Shown: piece after piece, positions 53,858-64,000 of the stretch
Layout of the letters: every line of letters begins with the position of its first letter
Numbering within the stretch: the first letter of the stretch is position 1
Assembly: GCA_010356995.1 (NCBI GenBank)
Contig: ML996707.1
Coordinates: 186,001-250,000 of the forward strand
Length of the DNA stretch: 64,000 nucleotides
Origin: Trichodelitschia bisporula
Lineage: Eukaryota; Ascomycota; Dothideomycetes; Phaeotrichales; Phaeotrichaceae
Direction: 5' to 3'
The notes under the pieces: generated by a model
Told to the model about the DNA's origin: nothing
The model's database searches: none
Seen by the model: the letters and a program-made list of their open reading frames with translations, nothing else
Program-made: the position numbers and the translations under genes

Positions 53858-56308
53858 CTACCGGAACCTCGCCGTACACCGCCCCATCACCTCGCCCTGG
53901 CACACAAGCTCAGCATTGAACTCCGACCCATCAAGAGTGAGGTAAATATCAAAGTACACGCGATAAAACGTGCCCTGCGGCGTATCCATGCGCTCAAAAT
54001 CCTTCTCCAAATTCTTACGCGACAAATCCGACGTAAGCGTCACAACCTCCTTGATCCCTACACAACATTAGCCCCAATCCCACCCCCCAATGTTCTCTGA
54101 GCACTTACGTGGATCCTTGGTATACTCCGGACACACATCATCATCACACGCATACAAAATATCCTCATACATCAAAGTCGCCCCCGGAGCCACCTGGCGG
54201 AAAAAGCTAACCTTGACTGGCTCACCGATCTTGACCCGCTGCCCCTTTTGCACGAAGATCTGCCGCGTGTACTTGCACCGGTCCTTGCCGTCGAGACTCG
54301 GCACGCGATACTGCTCCGGGTGGTGGCCCTCCTTGAACGGCTGCAGCGTCGCCATGAGGTAGTGCCGGCGGGCGACGCGGTGCGTCACGATGCGCTCCGT
54401 GATGCCCGCCGTTACGGCGCCCTTGACGATGGCGGCCACCGAGTCCATGGGCCGCACCACCTTCGACTGGTACTGCGGTGGCACGTGCAGCTTGATTTGC
54501 TGGAAGAGATACTCCGAGGCGCCGAAACCGCCGACGACGAGCACGTTCTACACGTCTTAGCCAATCGCTTCACAGCTTCGCAGACAAATAAAGCTTACCT
54601 GTAGGTTCCGATTCTGCGCCTGAATCGCAATAATCTGGTTCCGCACCAGCTCCAGAATGCGATTAACCACCGGCTCAAAGCACTGCAGAATCTCCTCGTT
54701 CGTAAACGTCATGTAGCCCTCCTCGATACCCGCCTCGGGGAACTCGGCCTCGATGCCCACGTCCACAGCCCACTTCTGCCCGTTGTTGCGGAAGTCCGCC
54801 TTGATGCGGTTCTCAAAGTCCATGATGCACTTGGCGTACACCTTGCCCGCCGTGCGCGATCCGTCCGGCAGCTTCATCTTACGGATCTTGGCGCGCAGGA
54901 TGTTGCTGAAGTTGCGGTTGAGCGCCGTACTACCGCACGAGTCACCCGACCCGGCTGTGCACTCGGCGACGCTGAACGGCTGCTCCTCCTCCACCTCGTA
55001 CGCGATCAAATCGACGGTACCGCCACCGCAGTCGACGATCAGCACCGCATCGTGGATCTTGAGGTTCAGCAGCCCGGTCTTCGAGCAGAACATGGCCGCC
55101 GCCTCGGGCTCGGTAATGAGCTGAAGGCGGTTGTCGTTCTCGTCCCGCAGGAAGCCAGCCTGAATAGCAGCAGCGCGCGTGGCAGCCTTGGCAGCATCGT
55201 TCCAAATAGCCGGCACGGTCAGGTAGTAGCGGATATTGCGCTCCTCACGGTTGAAGACCTCTCCCAGCGTCTTCTGAAGCTGGTTGCGCATCGCCTGGCG
55301 CAAATGGAAAAGGTAGTCGGCCGCCACGTCAATCTCCGACTTGCCAGGCGGCAGCGGGGGCAGGTTGATCGGGTCGATGTACGTGTTACCGCTAAGCATA
55401 AGCTGCAGCTTGAACCACTCGACCTTTTGCACGCCGGGCTTCGGATATCCGGTTGGCGCAAGCGCATCCGCGATATCAGGGCCCCAGCCAACGACCTTTT
55501 GGTACTGGTCGTAGTAGAGGACGGTCGGGATCTGTCACGTCAGCTTACGTATTCCGTCCCGTGCAAAGTCCCGTCTCACCTTCTGCTTCGTCTGGTTCCC
55601 CGCACCTGGCCATTCCGTTATTATGTCCTCCTTGGCTTCGGTGTTGGTCGCAAAGGCAAAGGCAACACCTGAGAAGGTGGTTCCCTGTAAATTTTAGTTG
55701 GAGCTCGGTCTGGTACACCGGTGGACACCCACAAAATCAATGCCCACAATCAGTTGCGCCTTGCTCCGGCCAGCACCCTCGACCTCAGCAACGGCACCGC
55801 CTCCCGCGCGCCCGTAAGGGCCCGGCACCTGAGCTTGGGGTACGCCATATCCACCGTAACCGGCGGGCGGAGGCGGTTGGTGGCCATATCCCGGTGGCTG
55901 CGGCGGCTGGCCGTAGAGCTGCTGCGGTGGGTAGCCGGCGGGGCCCGTAGCCGTGTTGATGGGCGGAGGAGGCATAGGCGAATGAGTGCGGCCCGGAGCG
56001 CCAAGGGGAGCACCGGGTGGGGCGTAGGTGTAGGAGGGCGGACGACCGAGGGGGTTCTGAGGATTCATGGCCGGGTTCGGTTGTTGCGGCTGCTGCTGTG
56101 GTTGCTGCTGCTGTTGCTGCTGCTGTTGCTGCACCGGCGTGCCGGCTTGCGTGGGCAGCGAGGTAGTCGACGAATTTGCGACACTGGTGCGAGCCGAGGC
56201 GGAGGCGTTGGAGGCGGAGGTGAGGGGCGGCGGGCTGGTGGTGTGGGGAGGGGTCTGATTTTCCGATCTGCGTAGGGAGCCCAGAAGGGTTTTGAATGAA
56301 GACGGCAT
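53858..56308 (-). CDS. Hsp70-family actin-like ATPase (HSPA12-like) with Q/P-rich N-terminus
   Basis: Five exons (56308-55733, 55684-55580, 55531-54599, 54547-54109, 54057-53858) give 750 residues. ATPase motifs are in order: VGIDFGTTFSGVAFAF across intron 1 (phosphate 1), LITEPEAAAMFC (connect 1), LIVDCGGGTVDLIAYEV (phosphate 2, about residue 390) and NVLVVGGFGASEYLFQ (adenosine, about 540). Like HSPA12 proteins it lacks the canonical peptide-binding domain and C-terminal EEVD. The first 185 residues carry a Gln run (about 60-75) and a Pro/Tyr/Gly-rich region resembling prion-like domains. Substrate is unknown; such proteins are multiplied in filamentous fungi and some are tied to self-recognition or stress, which is background and not shown here. 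Confidence 0.86.
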
Positions 56309-57575
56309 GAAGGTTTGGGGGGGGGAGGAGGTGTGCGTCAACTTTGTAGTAGGAGGAAGGCGCGGCGGGCGTTCGGGCTTCCTTATTGCGACTCTGTCTA
56401 GGCAAAGAGGCAGACACGAGGGAGNNNNNNNNNNNNNNNNNNNNNNNNNNNNNNNNNNNNNNNNNNNNNNNNNNNNNNNNNNNNNNNNNNNNNNNNNNNN
56501 NNNNNNNNNNNNNNGAGAAGTGAGGAAGGAACGAGGCAAGCGAAGACTTGGGGGGGGGGAGCTGGGTAGGTGGAAAGGTTTGTGTGTAAACGGTAGGCTT
56601 AGAAGTAAGAGATACGGGTATGAGAGACAGCAGCCCACAGGTGGTGGAAGCTGGGGCTGGATGCGCGGGGGAGAAAGCACCTGCGCGAGGGAGAAAGCAC
56701 CTGCGCGAGGGGCACGAGCGGGCGACACTATTCTCTGCTTTGAGCTTCGGGTGTCGTTGGGGACAGTTCCCGAGACGCGATGTTGGATGCAGTAGGGTAC
56801 GTGTCTCTGCGCGTAGGAAAGGAGATCGATGAGAGGCCTGTTCGTGCCAGGAGGAAGAAAGTGAGAGGATAGAAGGAGAGAGAGAGAGGTGGAAGGAGGG
56901 GTGAGGGCGAGAGGTGTGAATGTGGGAGACGAGAGAGCGGGGGGTGGAGGCGGGGGGTGGGGAGTGTGGGCGAGTGAGAGTTGGTGGTGGGGGGGAGGGA
57001 ATAGCGTTGGTGAGGCGCTCTCTCGTTCTCCCGTGAGCTGAGAAATCTTGAAGAGTGAAAGCGAGAGACAAAGTCTGCCGATGGAGATCAGATAGAGTAA
57101 TGGAATACTTCTCAGTCAGCCTGCACAATCTGCTGCTGTGTGCTGTCTGCTGTGGCTGTCACTCTGGTGGTGATGTCTTTCTCGTGGCCCCGCTCGACGT
57201 CTGCTCGTTCACTTCATTCACTTCTCTCTCAGCCGTTTTTTTGGGGGCTGAAGCTTGCTGGGAAGAACGCCTCTCAGGCACGACATCACCCACGACTCTC
57301 CACACTATCCACACTTTCCGGTCAAGCAGCACCTTTCACCTGGACTCTTTGGCTGACGGGTGAGCTCAGGCCTGATGCTAACACTTAGTTACATAAGGCT
57401 TGCCGCCTGCAGGCGCTTTTTCGCAAATTGCAACACGCGATGCACGAAGAGAGCAGCAAAGAAGAAAAGGAACCTCACGCCGTTGAAGAAGACCAAGCGC
57501 TCACGGCGGGGCTTAGACGCACAGCCATCATCATCAGAAGGGTGTTTAAATATCCCCGGCGCGCATCCCGCTTCT
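56309..57575. other. 5' region of the Hsp70-like gene and spacer
   Basis: It includes a 90-base assembly gap (56425-56514), a tandem duplication of GAGAAAGCACCTGCGCGAGG (about 56672-56716), and strongly purine-rich sequence (GA/GGA tracts, 56860-57010) that would read CT-rich on the gene's strand, as expected near a transcription start. Confidence 0.4.
56425..56514. other. assembly gap (90 N)
   Basis: Unknown bases in the probable 5' UTR of the Hsp70-like gene. Confidence 0.98.
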
Positions 57576-58135
57576 TCAAGACTTTCGGGCTTGATCTCGA
57601 TACGAACCCCTCCTCTCGCTTTCCCGCCTTCGTGCCGACACCTCACACGCACGAATCTCGGCCTCGCCGTCAACCGTCGCCAAAATGCAAACGCCCAACA
57701 CTGCACGACGCTCAAGCTGAATGCTGACAGCGTGAAGCCGAATGCATTCAGCCGCTCCTGCTGGTGCCTTGGCACCCCATTGGCCCAACCGTGCTGCTTC
57801 TGCTTGCTGCTGCTGCTGCTGCTGCTACTTCTGCTGCTGTGGAAGCCGATGAGCGGAGCATGCTGTGCTGCATACATCAGCAACTGCAGCCTTTCAAAGC
57901 GGTCGTCTTTCCGGCCAACACAGCGCGGCTCTGCTCCTCATCACCCGTTCCTGACACGATTGATGCCCAAACCCAACTCTCGCAAGGTCGGAATATGGTG
58001 GGACTTGGCGCCAAGATTGCTCTTCCCGTTCCTCTGGGCTGGGGAAGCATTCGTCGAACCACTCTCCGCCACCGCCATTTCGAACGTCGTGGGATCGAGG
58101 ACTGCATTACCCGACGCCGCGGAAAGAGCTGCCAT
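57576..58135 (-). CDS. hypothetical protein, three exons, 154 aa
   Basis: Found by joining minus-strand frames. Exon 1 is 58135-57958 (MAALSAASGNAVLDPTTFEM, ending TLRELGLGIN). A 51-base intron with GTGTCA donor and AAAG acceptor leads to exon 2 (57906-57707), which continues HDRFERLQLLMYAAQHAPLI, then a run of eight Ser encoded by AGC repeats, and RLNAFGFTLSAFSLSV. A 48-base intron (branch GTTGAC) leads to exon 3 (57662-57576): AEIRACEVSARRRESERRGS and the stop. All phases agree. Protein-like character in all three pieces supports the model. It reads as a small soluble helical protein; no family is recognised, and an upstream exon is possible. The (CTG)n repeat seen on the plus strand is simply the serine tract. 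Confidence 0.5.
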
Positions 58136-59082
58136 GAAGGCCGGCTGTACCGGCTGAATTCACAATTCACAAACAGATACACGGCTCAGCGTTGGCGGAG
58201 AAGTCGGTTAACCCACCGAACTTTTGTCAGCCGACGGGCTTGAACGCCTCTGGCCTGTTGATGACGCAAGGTCCGTACCGTAGAAGCTACCTGGGACCTC
58301 TATGATGGACGACTCGATCGTCTTCAAAACTCGTCCACGGATGCTGAGCATCTGCCTGTCGCAGAGGAGATCTTTGCTAACAACCCAGTGGATTTAGATG
58401 CGAGTCCATCGGACGCTACGCTATCAACCGAGGGGAAGCAACATTCTGATAAGCCATAGCTATACGAAGAGGAGCTGATCGCTACACCCCTACCTCGAGA
58501 CCTTGTTCTCTGTCGGTAGATGGCGTAGGTAGGATATGGCGATTGGCTCCTCTTCGTGCGGCTGTAGCTCATTACAATGTTACTCTGCCTGTGCAAATAG
58601 AAATCCGCAGCCCATGCACCCTCGCACTTCATGACCCATGGGCAACTAGCGATGAGAACCTTCTGGGGCGCCCCTCTCGAGTTCCCCAACGACCTTCCTT
58701 TCCGCAATTGGCCTTTGGAAGGTGTTCATCGCTCGCTGTCCATGGGTCATGGAATTTGAGGGTGCATGGGAGCTATACTTAGGGCCATTGAGTGCTCTGT
58801 TGGTCTATGCCGTCTCAATGGCTGCAACCATGGCAGCGTCAAATGCCGTGTTCGAAGTATTGAAACACGTTTATAGAGCGTGAGAGTGGTACAACGAAAG
58901 CCGTTTAGACTAGAACAATCTAGAATTCTGGAATTACTCCATTGAACGGAATGAGGCCGATGTCTTTTGGCTTTTGAAAGGAAGTGGCTGTGAGAGAAGT
59001 TGTTGATCTGAGAAGCCTGCACACCCGGTGCCGTCCTTGTTTATGGCACTGACAACTTCAGACTCGACATCATGTGCCTTTT
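58136..59082. other. spacer with a coding-like remnant and a hairpin
   Basis: Around 58280-58460 on the plus strand a stretch reads like protein (TWDLYDGRLDRLQNSS, AEEIFANNPVDLDASPSD) but has no start, partner exon or known family. The rest has no coding look. A long inverted repeat is listed separately. Confidence 0.3.
58611..58770. repeat. long imperfect inverted repeat (60-base arms)
   Basis: Arms 58611-58670 and 58711-58770 pair over most of their length around a 40-base loop; CCCATGCACCCTC pairs with GAGGGTGCATGGG, CATGACCCATGG with CCATGGGTCATG, AGCGATGA with TCATCGCT, and CCTTC with GAAGG. It could be a foldback element (MITE remnant) or a hairpin RNA locus. Confidence 0.75.
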
Positions 59083-59405
59083 GATGTAGGCATGGAAGGA
59101 GCATTGTGATGTCAAGAAGGTAACATACTGAGGATCATGAAGTAATGAGCGCATGATAGAAGGAAGGAGTAAAGGGGGATACTTGGCATTGTGTATTTAA
59201 ATCTGAAGAGTCTCTTCCTCTTCCTTTCTTTGTCTTCTACTTCAATCTTCAGTTTACACAGTTGCCGTTGCACGTTTTAGAGCTTTGCTCCCTTCACCTT
59301 TGCTTATGATGCGCAACTGCAGCTCTCTCTGCGATTACTTGCAAAGTTCTTTCTGCAAGATGCCAGGGGAACGCGGACAGGCCGTCAGTATGCTAAAGGA
59401 CTAAA
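59083..59405 (+). repeat. dispersed promoter-like repeat, copy 6
   Basis: Collinear with copy 2 over about 320 bases: GGAAGGAGCATTGTGATGTC, GAGCGCATGATAGAAGGAAG, GGATACTTGGCATT, GTATTTAAATCT (TATA-like), GAGTCTCTTCCTCTTCC, CTTCAATCTTCAG, ACAGTTGCCGTTGCACG, GAGCTTTGCTCCCTTCACC and, further on, GGGGAACGCGGACAGGCC. Confidence 0.75.
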
Positions 59406-60396
59406 TCCGTCGTATGACAGCAAGTAACGCCAGGGTCAACTTTCGAGTTTGCACCTTCTGTCGCACGGTTTGCGCCTTCCGTCTCAAACTCTTAGGAGAG
59501 ACGTCACCCTCAGTCGCTAAGTTCTATATGCATCTCGAACCATGAACCGATATGCCATGTCAACCATCTCAAAAGTTTAGGCCTTGACAAAGGACGACGA
59601 AAGCTTCATGTATGTCATGTAGGGCATCGCAGGTGACGAGTACAACAGCCTCGTCCTCACCCGTCATCACTCTCACCCAGCAGCAGTAAACAAAGTAATA
59701 GCATCCCAGCCTCAGATTACCCGACGATCTACCTCGCCCACTCCGCGTTCGACCCAAAAACAGCACCCGCCATCCGGAATAATTCGCCATCCCCACCCAC
59801 GGCCCACGAGTCTCACACCCAACCCACGCCCTCCAAAACCGCGTTTCAAAATCCCCGGTTCCCACGCCGCACCCACCCACCCGCCCGCCGACCTCGTCTA
59901 TCGCGCGCAGTCCGCGCAGCTAAGATCATGCGCTTGCCACCAAAGCTTAGACGCGCGGCGTGCCTCAGGCGCGCCGACTTGCGTAGCCCTGTCAGCCCGA
60001 AAGTGCTGTTTCGCACTGTCATTTATGTTTGACGTGGGTGGGCGAATGAGCGTGTTGCGCGGGGGGAGGATCACTATATGTGTTTCCTGGAGTGGCCACA
60101 AGGGCTGGGGCATGAGGGTTGGAGATGGGCAGGATGCGATGGGGCTGTGGCGTGTGGGTTTTATCCCCGACGGGGTGGCCGCGTCAAGAGGGTGTAGAGC
60201 GGCGCAGCTAAGGTCTGGTGTTTGATGCGAGGCGTGGTATAAGGATTGGCGACTTCTTGACTCTTCGATGTTGCAGCGGAGTTCGAGACGGAGGAGCGAT
60301 TCGACCTACGAAACGAAACCGTTCTTCTCCCTGGGTTTTGTTCTGCAATTGCACAGCCGCTACGTCTTGGGTTTCGCACGCTAAGCGATCGCCACT
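59406..60396. other. intergenic region
   Basis: No gene I can support. The end of the region is the promoter and leader of the GPI-anchored protein gene. Confidence 0.35.
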
Positions 60397-61087
60397 ATGC
60401 ATTTCAACGCTTTCCTCGCTGGCGTCGTCCTTGCGGCGGCCCCGTTTGCTGCGGCTGATGCGCCGACTGCGACGGATGCTGGCGCCGGCATGACGCACTC
60501 GCCGGGCATGAACCATAGGAAGAACGGCGCGTGGGCGTCGTACATGGCGACCGCGGACCCGGTAAAGGTATGTCCAGGACGCCGTCATACTCACCCCCAT
60601 CTCCCGAACACCCCACTCACGAAAGCAGGTCGCAACCCTCAAATCCGACCTCCACTCCCTACACTCCAGCATGCACGCCAACCCCATGTTCACCAGCATG
60701 AAAGCCGTCATGGCCACCGCAGCCCCCTCCTCGTGGTCCGAATTCGCACGCACAAACCCGCAATCCGCGCACCAGATGCTTAAATCCAATCCGCCGGATT
60801 GGTACAAGAGCGTGCCCGCCGATGTGAAGAGCTTTATGAGTGAGAATCGGAAGGCGGAGAAGAGTGTTTTTAGTAAGGACCTTGGGCCGTTGCCGACGGG
60901 TGTGAGGGAGGATGGGAAGCATGGGGATAAGGGAGATAAGGGGGATAAGGGGGGGCCGTCGACGACGGCGAAGGCGGGTCAGAATCAGGCGCAGCCGGCG
61001 GGGCAGAAGAGTGAGGCGGGGAGTGTGGCAGTTGCGGCGAGTGCGGCGTTCCTTGGAGCGTTGGGGATGGCGATGTTGATGATGTAG
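60397..61087 (+). CDS. secreted GPI-anchored protein, 209 aa
   Basis: Two exons (60397-60567, 60629-61087) joined by a 61-base intron. The N-terminus is a signal peptide (MHFNAFLAGVVLAAAPFAAA). The middle contains MHANPMFTSMKAVMATAAPS and a motif NPPDWYKSVPADVKSFMSEN that recurs in small fungal surface proteins (PxWYxxLPxDVxxY type). A hydrophilic Lys/Asp/Gly stretch with GDKGDKGDKGG repeats follows, then a Ser/Ala region and a C-terminal hydrophobic tail (SVAVAASAAFLGALGMAMLM) that would be replaced by a GPI anchor. It is predicted on the cell surface or wall. No enzymatic motif is visible. Confidence 0.75.
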
Positions 61088-62404
61088 TTGCGGATGGGGG
61101 TAACCGGTGGTGGCCGAGGGTGAAGTGAGGGGTTTGGGAAGCATTGGAGAGGAGATAGTGCTGGTGGTCGCTTCGAGGGTGGAGTGAGGAGTTTAGGAAG
61201 CATGGAGGAGGGAACTTGGTATTGGTGAAGGCTTCGAGGCCGCGGGATCGGAAAACGGGATCGAATTTGCTCTTCCGGCGTTTCGGGAGTCTGGAACGTT
61301 CCTCGGATGAGAACCAAACCACGTTCTTTAACTTTGATGAGCGGGACGAACGGCCGGGCGTTGGGCATATCTGGGTGTTTGATAGTCTGTACCTCTACCC
61401 TCGTTTAGCATTGGCGTTTTTGCGGTAAAATCAGCGGTCTTTAGGCGGGTGGGGAATACTAGATGTTTGAATCGGATGTTTGCGCTGATGATGTGCGATC
61501 GAGACTGAGAATGTAATATCGTGCTTGGTGGGCATAGGGCATGCGTAGATGACAACCCCGAGCATTGGCCATTGTAATATGCGGCGCGCCGTCGGCGGGT
61601 CGTGCCGACGACTTGAGCACATTACTGTGGTAATTAGCTACGAGCACGTCTTTCCAGCGTCACCCGATTCAAAGGTCGCGATGAACGGCGATGCACAGCC
61701 TCCGGCCCTGGGGTTAGCGCCCAGGTGTCACGTAATGGTACTGTCATTGGTGGGGTAGATGTTCAATACCAAGCAGAGCTCCCTCCTCATGACGCGCTGA
61801 AGAGGTCGTCAACGCTCGGCACCCCGCTACCCTACCCCGCTGTAAGGCTGAGCATTGCGCGCGGGCAATGACGCCAAACCTGTCACTCCGGTTCTAGATG
61901 TCAGCACTATGGCCGCGGTCGGGCGCTAACCCGATGCGTAGTATCAACCCCAAAGCAGCACGTCTGGGCCCAATGCTTCGCACGGTGGCCAGAAGGTTCA
62001 TCTCGGTTTTCGCATTGCAGGTCCATTACCGGGCTGAGGAAGAGCACGTTGTTGAATTATCACCTCATTGGGCTCATTTCTTTCACCATGAAGGGAGGGA
62101 GTCTGGGTGTTGTGGATAGAGGGTGGTATGCGCTGAGAGTACGATTTTGGGAGAGGATCGTGGGTTGGTGGGTGGGATCGAGAGTGTGAGTTTGGGGGGT
62201 AATGTCTGGTCGTTAGGACTGAGGGACCGTTAGCGCTGGTCTAGAGCCGAGAAGCTAGAAGCTCAGCCTCGCGAGGCAGAGGACTACCGAGTCGTCGAAA
62301 CGGATATAAAAGAGCGTTACCATCTCACCTCCAGTATCCCAACCATCACTCTCCATTCCACACCTCCACACACCGCAGCTTCCTTCCCTCCATTCGCACC
62401 AAAA
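61088..62404. other. intergenic region with the fasciclin promoter
   Basis: No gene is seen in 1.3 kb. A TATA box (ATATAAA at 62304-62310) stands about 95 bases before the fasciclin ATG, followed by a CA-rich leader. Confidence 0.45.
62304..62310 (+). promoter_or_regulatory. TATA box of the fasciclin gene
   Basis: ATATAAA about 95 bases upstream of the ATG at 62405. Confidence 0.55.
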
Positions 62405-63372
62405 ATGCAGCCCCTCACCCTCCTCCTCCTGGCCGCCACAGCCAGCGCCCAATCCCTCGCCTCAGTGCTCACCAACCCCGCCGTCTCCGAGCTCGCGGCG
62501 GTGCTCAGCGCCTACCCTGCCATCGTCAAGACCCTGAGCGGCGCAAAGGACATCACGATCCTGGCCCCCGCCAACGGCGCCCGCGGGCTCCGCCAGTTGG
62601 CCGGCGCGGCCAAGTACGAGAAATACGCGCCCGGGCTCACGGAGGCCACGTTGACTTACCACGTGCTCAAGGGCGCGATCCCCGCCTCCGCGGTCCCGGC
62701 GAATGCGTTCGTTGAGACCCTGCTTACGAACGGGAATTACTCGGCTGTGACGGGGGGCCAGCGCGTGCAGGCCACGAAGAAGGATGGGAAGGTTGTGTTT
62801 ATCTCAGGTGGAGGCGCGAAGTCGACTGTTACCGCGGCGGTGAGTAGGTTGGGGTGTTTTGGGACACGGGCTGACTTCGACAGGATATCAAGTTCGACGG
62901 GGGGGTGATTCATCTGATTGACGCCGTGCTGCAGCCGCCGCAGGCACCCAGCATCGTCGCGCGCGCGGGCGGGCTGACGACCCTCGCCTCGACGCTGGCA
63001 TCGCAGGGGCTGGCGAAGACGGTGGATGGCTTGAAGGGGATTACGATCTTTGCGCCTACGAACGCGGCGTTCGATGCTGCGTCAGGCCTCATCGAGACAT
63101 TGTCCAAGGAGCAGTTGGCGGGTGCGCTGACGTACCATGTCGTCAAGGCTGTGGCGTACAGCACTGATGTCAAGGATGGGCTTGAGGTGCCGACTGTGCA
63201 GGGGAAGACGTTGAAGATTACCGTGAAGGGGGGGTCGGTGTATGTGAACAAGGCGAAGGTGATCAAGACGGATATTTTGACGAAGAACGGGGTTGTGCAT
63301 GTTATTGATGGGTAAGTGGTTCTTTCCTGGGAGGGGACGCTGGCTAACAGATGTAGTGTCCTGACGCCGTAA
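62405..63372 (+). CDS. secreted two-domain fasciclin (FAS1) protein
   Basis: Three exons (62405-62839, 62884-63311, 63357-63372) encode 292 residues; the last exon is only 16 bases and supplies the end GVLTP. The signal peptide is MQPLTLLLLAATASAQ. FAS1 domain 1 (about residues 18-157) shows KDITILAPANGA, LTYHVLKGAIP and GGVIHLIDAVLQPP, with the usual Asn-x-Ala reduced. Domain 2 (about 162-292) shows GITIFAPTNAAFDA, LAGALTYHVVKAV and TKNGVVHVIDGVLTP. FAS1 domains mediate cell-surface adhesion and matrix contact. No GPI signal follows domain 2, so the protein is probably released or wall-bound without an anchor, unlike several fungal relatives. Confidence 0.9.
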
Positions 63373-63445
63373 ACGGTCGACGCGAAGGGGATGCTGGATA
63401 CTGGGTGATGGCCATTGGCTTGTATTCTGCTGTACATATCTCGCG

Positions 63446-64000
63446 CTACTTGATGTCCGCGCTGCTCACGACTGTGCCGAAACAGTCGGCCAATTCCAGT
63501 AGCACAATCTATTCCGTTAGTTTTACGTTCTCAACCATGCGGACTGCTTACCCTCGTGACCTCATCCCCCGACGCACCGGGGATATCCCGATCCCCAATC
63601 GCATCCCCAGCAATCACAACATCAAATCCCAACTGATACGCCTCGCGCGCCGTCGTCGATACACACACATGCGCCTAAAAACCAACCATCAGCCCCATCC
63701 CCACCCCGCGACCTCACCATAAACCTACCATATACCCAACCAGCACCACCTTCTTCACCCCCTTCCCCTCCAGTATCTCCTTCAACCCCGTCCCCGCAAA
63801 GCTCCCCGGAAACTTCTTGCTTACAACCGGCTCGCCTTCCCTCGGCGCCAGTTCGTCAAACTCCGCGGCCAGCGCCGTGCCGGGCGTAAACACAGGCGCG
63901 CCGTCCGGGACCTCGTGCGTGATGTGCACGACGTGCCCGCCCGCGGCACGGTACCGCTCTAGCAAAGTCTTTATGGCGGGCCGCGAGATGTCTAGGTTCG
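63446..64000 (-). CDS. isochorismatase-like cysteine hydrolase, 5' end outside window
   Basis: Three visible exons (64000-63729, 63674-63552, 63508-63446) encode the last 152 residues. The nucleophilic cysteine sits in the family motif bridged by the intron: VVLVGYM joined to [18 protein letters not shown]. The rest reads [30 protein letters not shown] with the catalytic Lys, and [14 protein letters not shown]. The family covers isochorismatases, nicotinamidases, biuret hydrolases and ureidoacrylate hydrolases; the missing N-terminal Asp and the absence of clear metal ligands prevent a closer call. It converges with the fasciclin gene, with about 70 bases between stops. Confidence 0.85.

Noticed and set aside
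57360-58157. Plus-strand frame of 265 codons with a leucine run
   Set aside because: The leucine run is the complement of an AGC serine tract in the minus-strand gene, which has consistent splice phases.
58280-58460. Protein-like stretch on the plus strand
   Set aside because: No start, family or partner exon could be supported, so it is only noted as a remnant in the spacer entry.
1-64000. tRNA, rRNA, CRISPR and secondary-metabolite cluster
   Set aside because: I found no tRNA box pattern, rRNA-like sequence, regular spacer array, or core synthase gene; the lone SDR and MFS genes are far apart.

Overview
The window is nuclear DNA of a filamentous ascomycete (Pezizomycotina). The evidence is short introns of about 40-70 bases with GCTAAC/GCTGAC-type branch sites, GC-rich coding sequence, and a characteristic gene set: a fused MoaA-MoaC molybdopterin gene, a seven-helix receptor with an RGS domain, a histidine acid phosphatase, Dal5-type permease, GH92 mannosidase, GT71 and GT8 transferases, and small secreted or GPI-anchored proteins. 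I cannot place it below subphylum. I read no tRNA, rRNA, CRISPR or operon. All gene models come from reading splice signals by eye. Two assembly gaps (runs of N) lie at 42769-42843 and 56425-56514.

Left third (1-23.4 kb): an unidentified gene end, a small cysteine-rich protein, an MFS permease, an SRA/YDG-domain protein, a mitochondrial-type PPR protein, a histidine acid phosphatase with two micro-exons, the molybdopterin gene, a glutamine-rich bZIP regulator, remains of a protease-like gene, and long-form tRNase Z. These are mostly ordinary conserved genes.

Middle (23.9-46.5 kb): GH92 mannosidase and a GT71 mannosyltransferase side by side, the 7TM-RGS receptor, ribosomal protein uS7 (RPS5), and then an accessory stretch from about 34 to 45 kb. 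That stretch holds a short-chain dehydrogenase whose frame is open into a retrotransposon Gag-like sequence, a proline-rich nuclear-type protein running through a minisatellite, a GT8 transferase, a large lineage-specific hypothetical protein, a 27-residue cysteine-rich mini-gene, and four of six copies of a dispersed repeat of about 200-370 bp.

Right third (45.4-64 kb): a one-pass membrane protein with duplicated cysteine modules, a coiled-coil protein perhaps linked to the spindle pole, a Mis12/Mtw1 kinetochore gene with a broken homopolymer, a 63-base G tract, an F-box-like protein, an HSPA12-like Hsp70 with a glutamine/proline-rich N-terminus, a previously hidden three-exon gene, a GPI-anchored protein, a two-domain fasciclin protein and an isochorismatase-like hydrolase cut by the window end.

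Most worth following: (1) retention of the last intron of the molybdopterin gene would end the MoaA half exactly at Gly-Gly, as active MoaA requires, whereas splicing makes the MoaA-MoaC fusion; (2) the six-copy promoter-like repeat; (3) the 27-residue cysteine gene; (4) 13- and 16-nt exons around the phosphatase active site.
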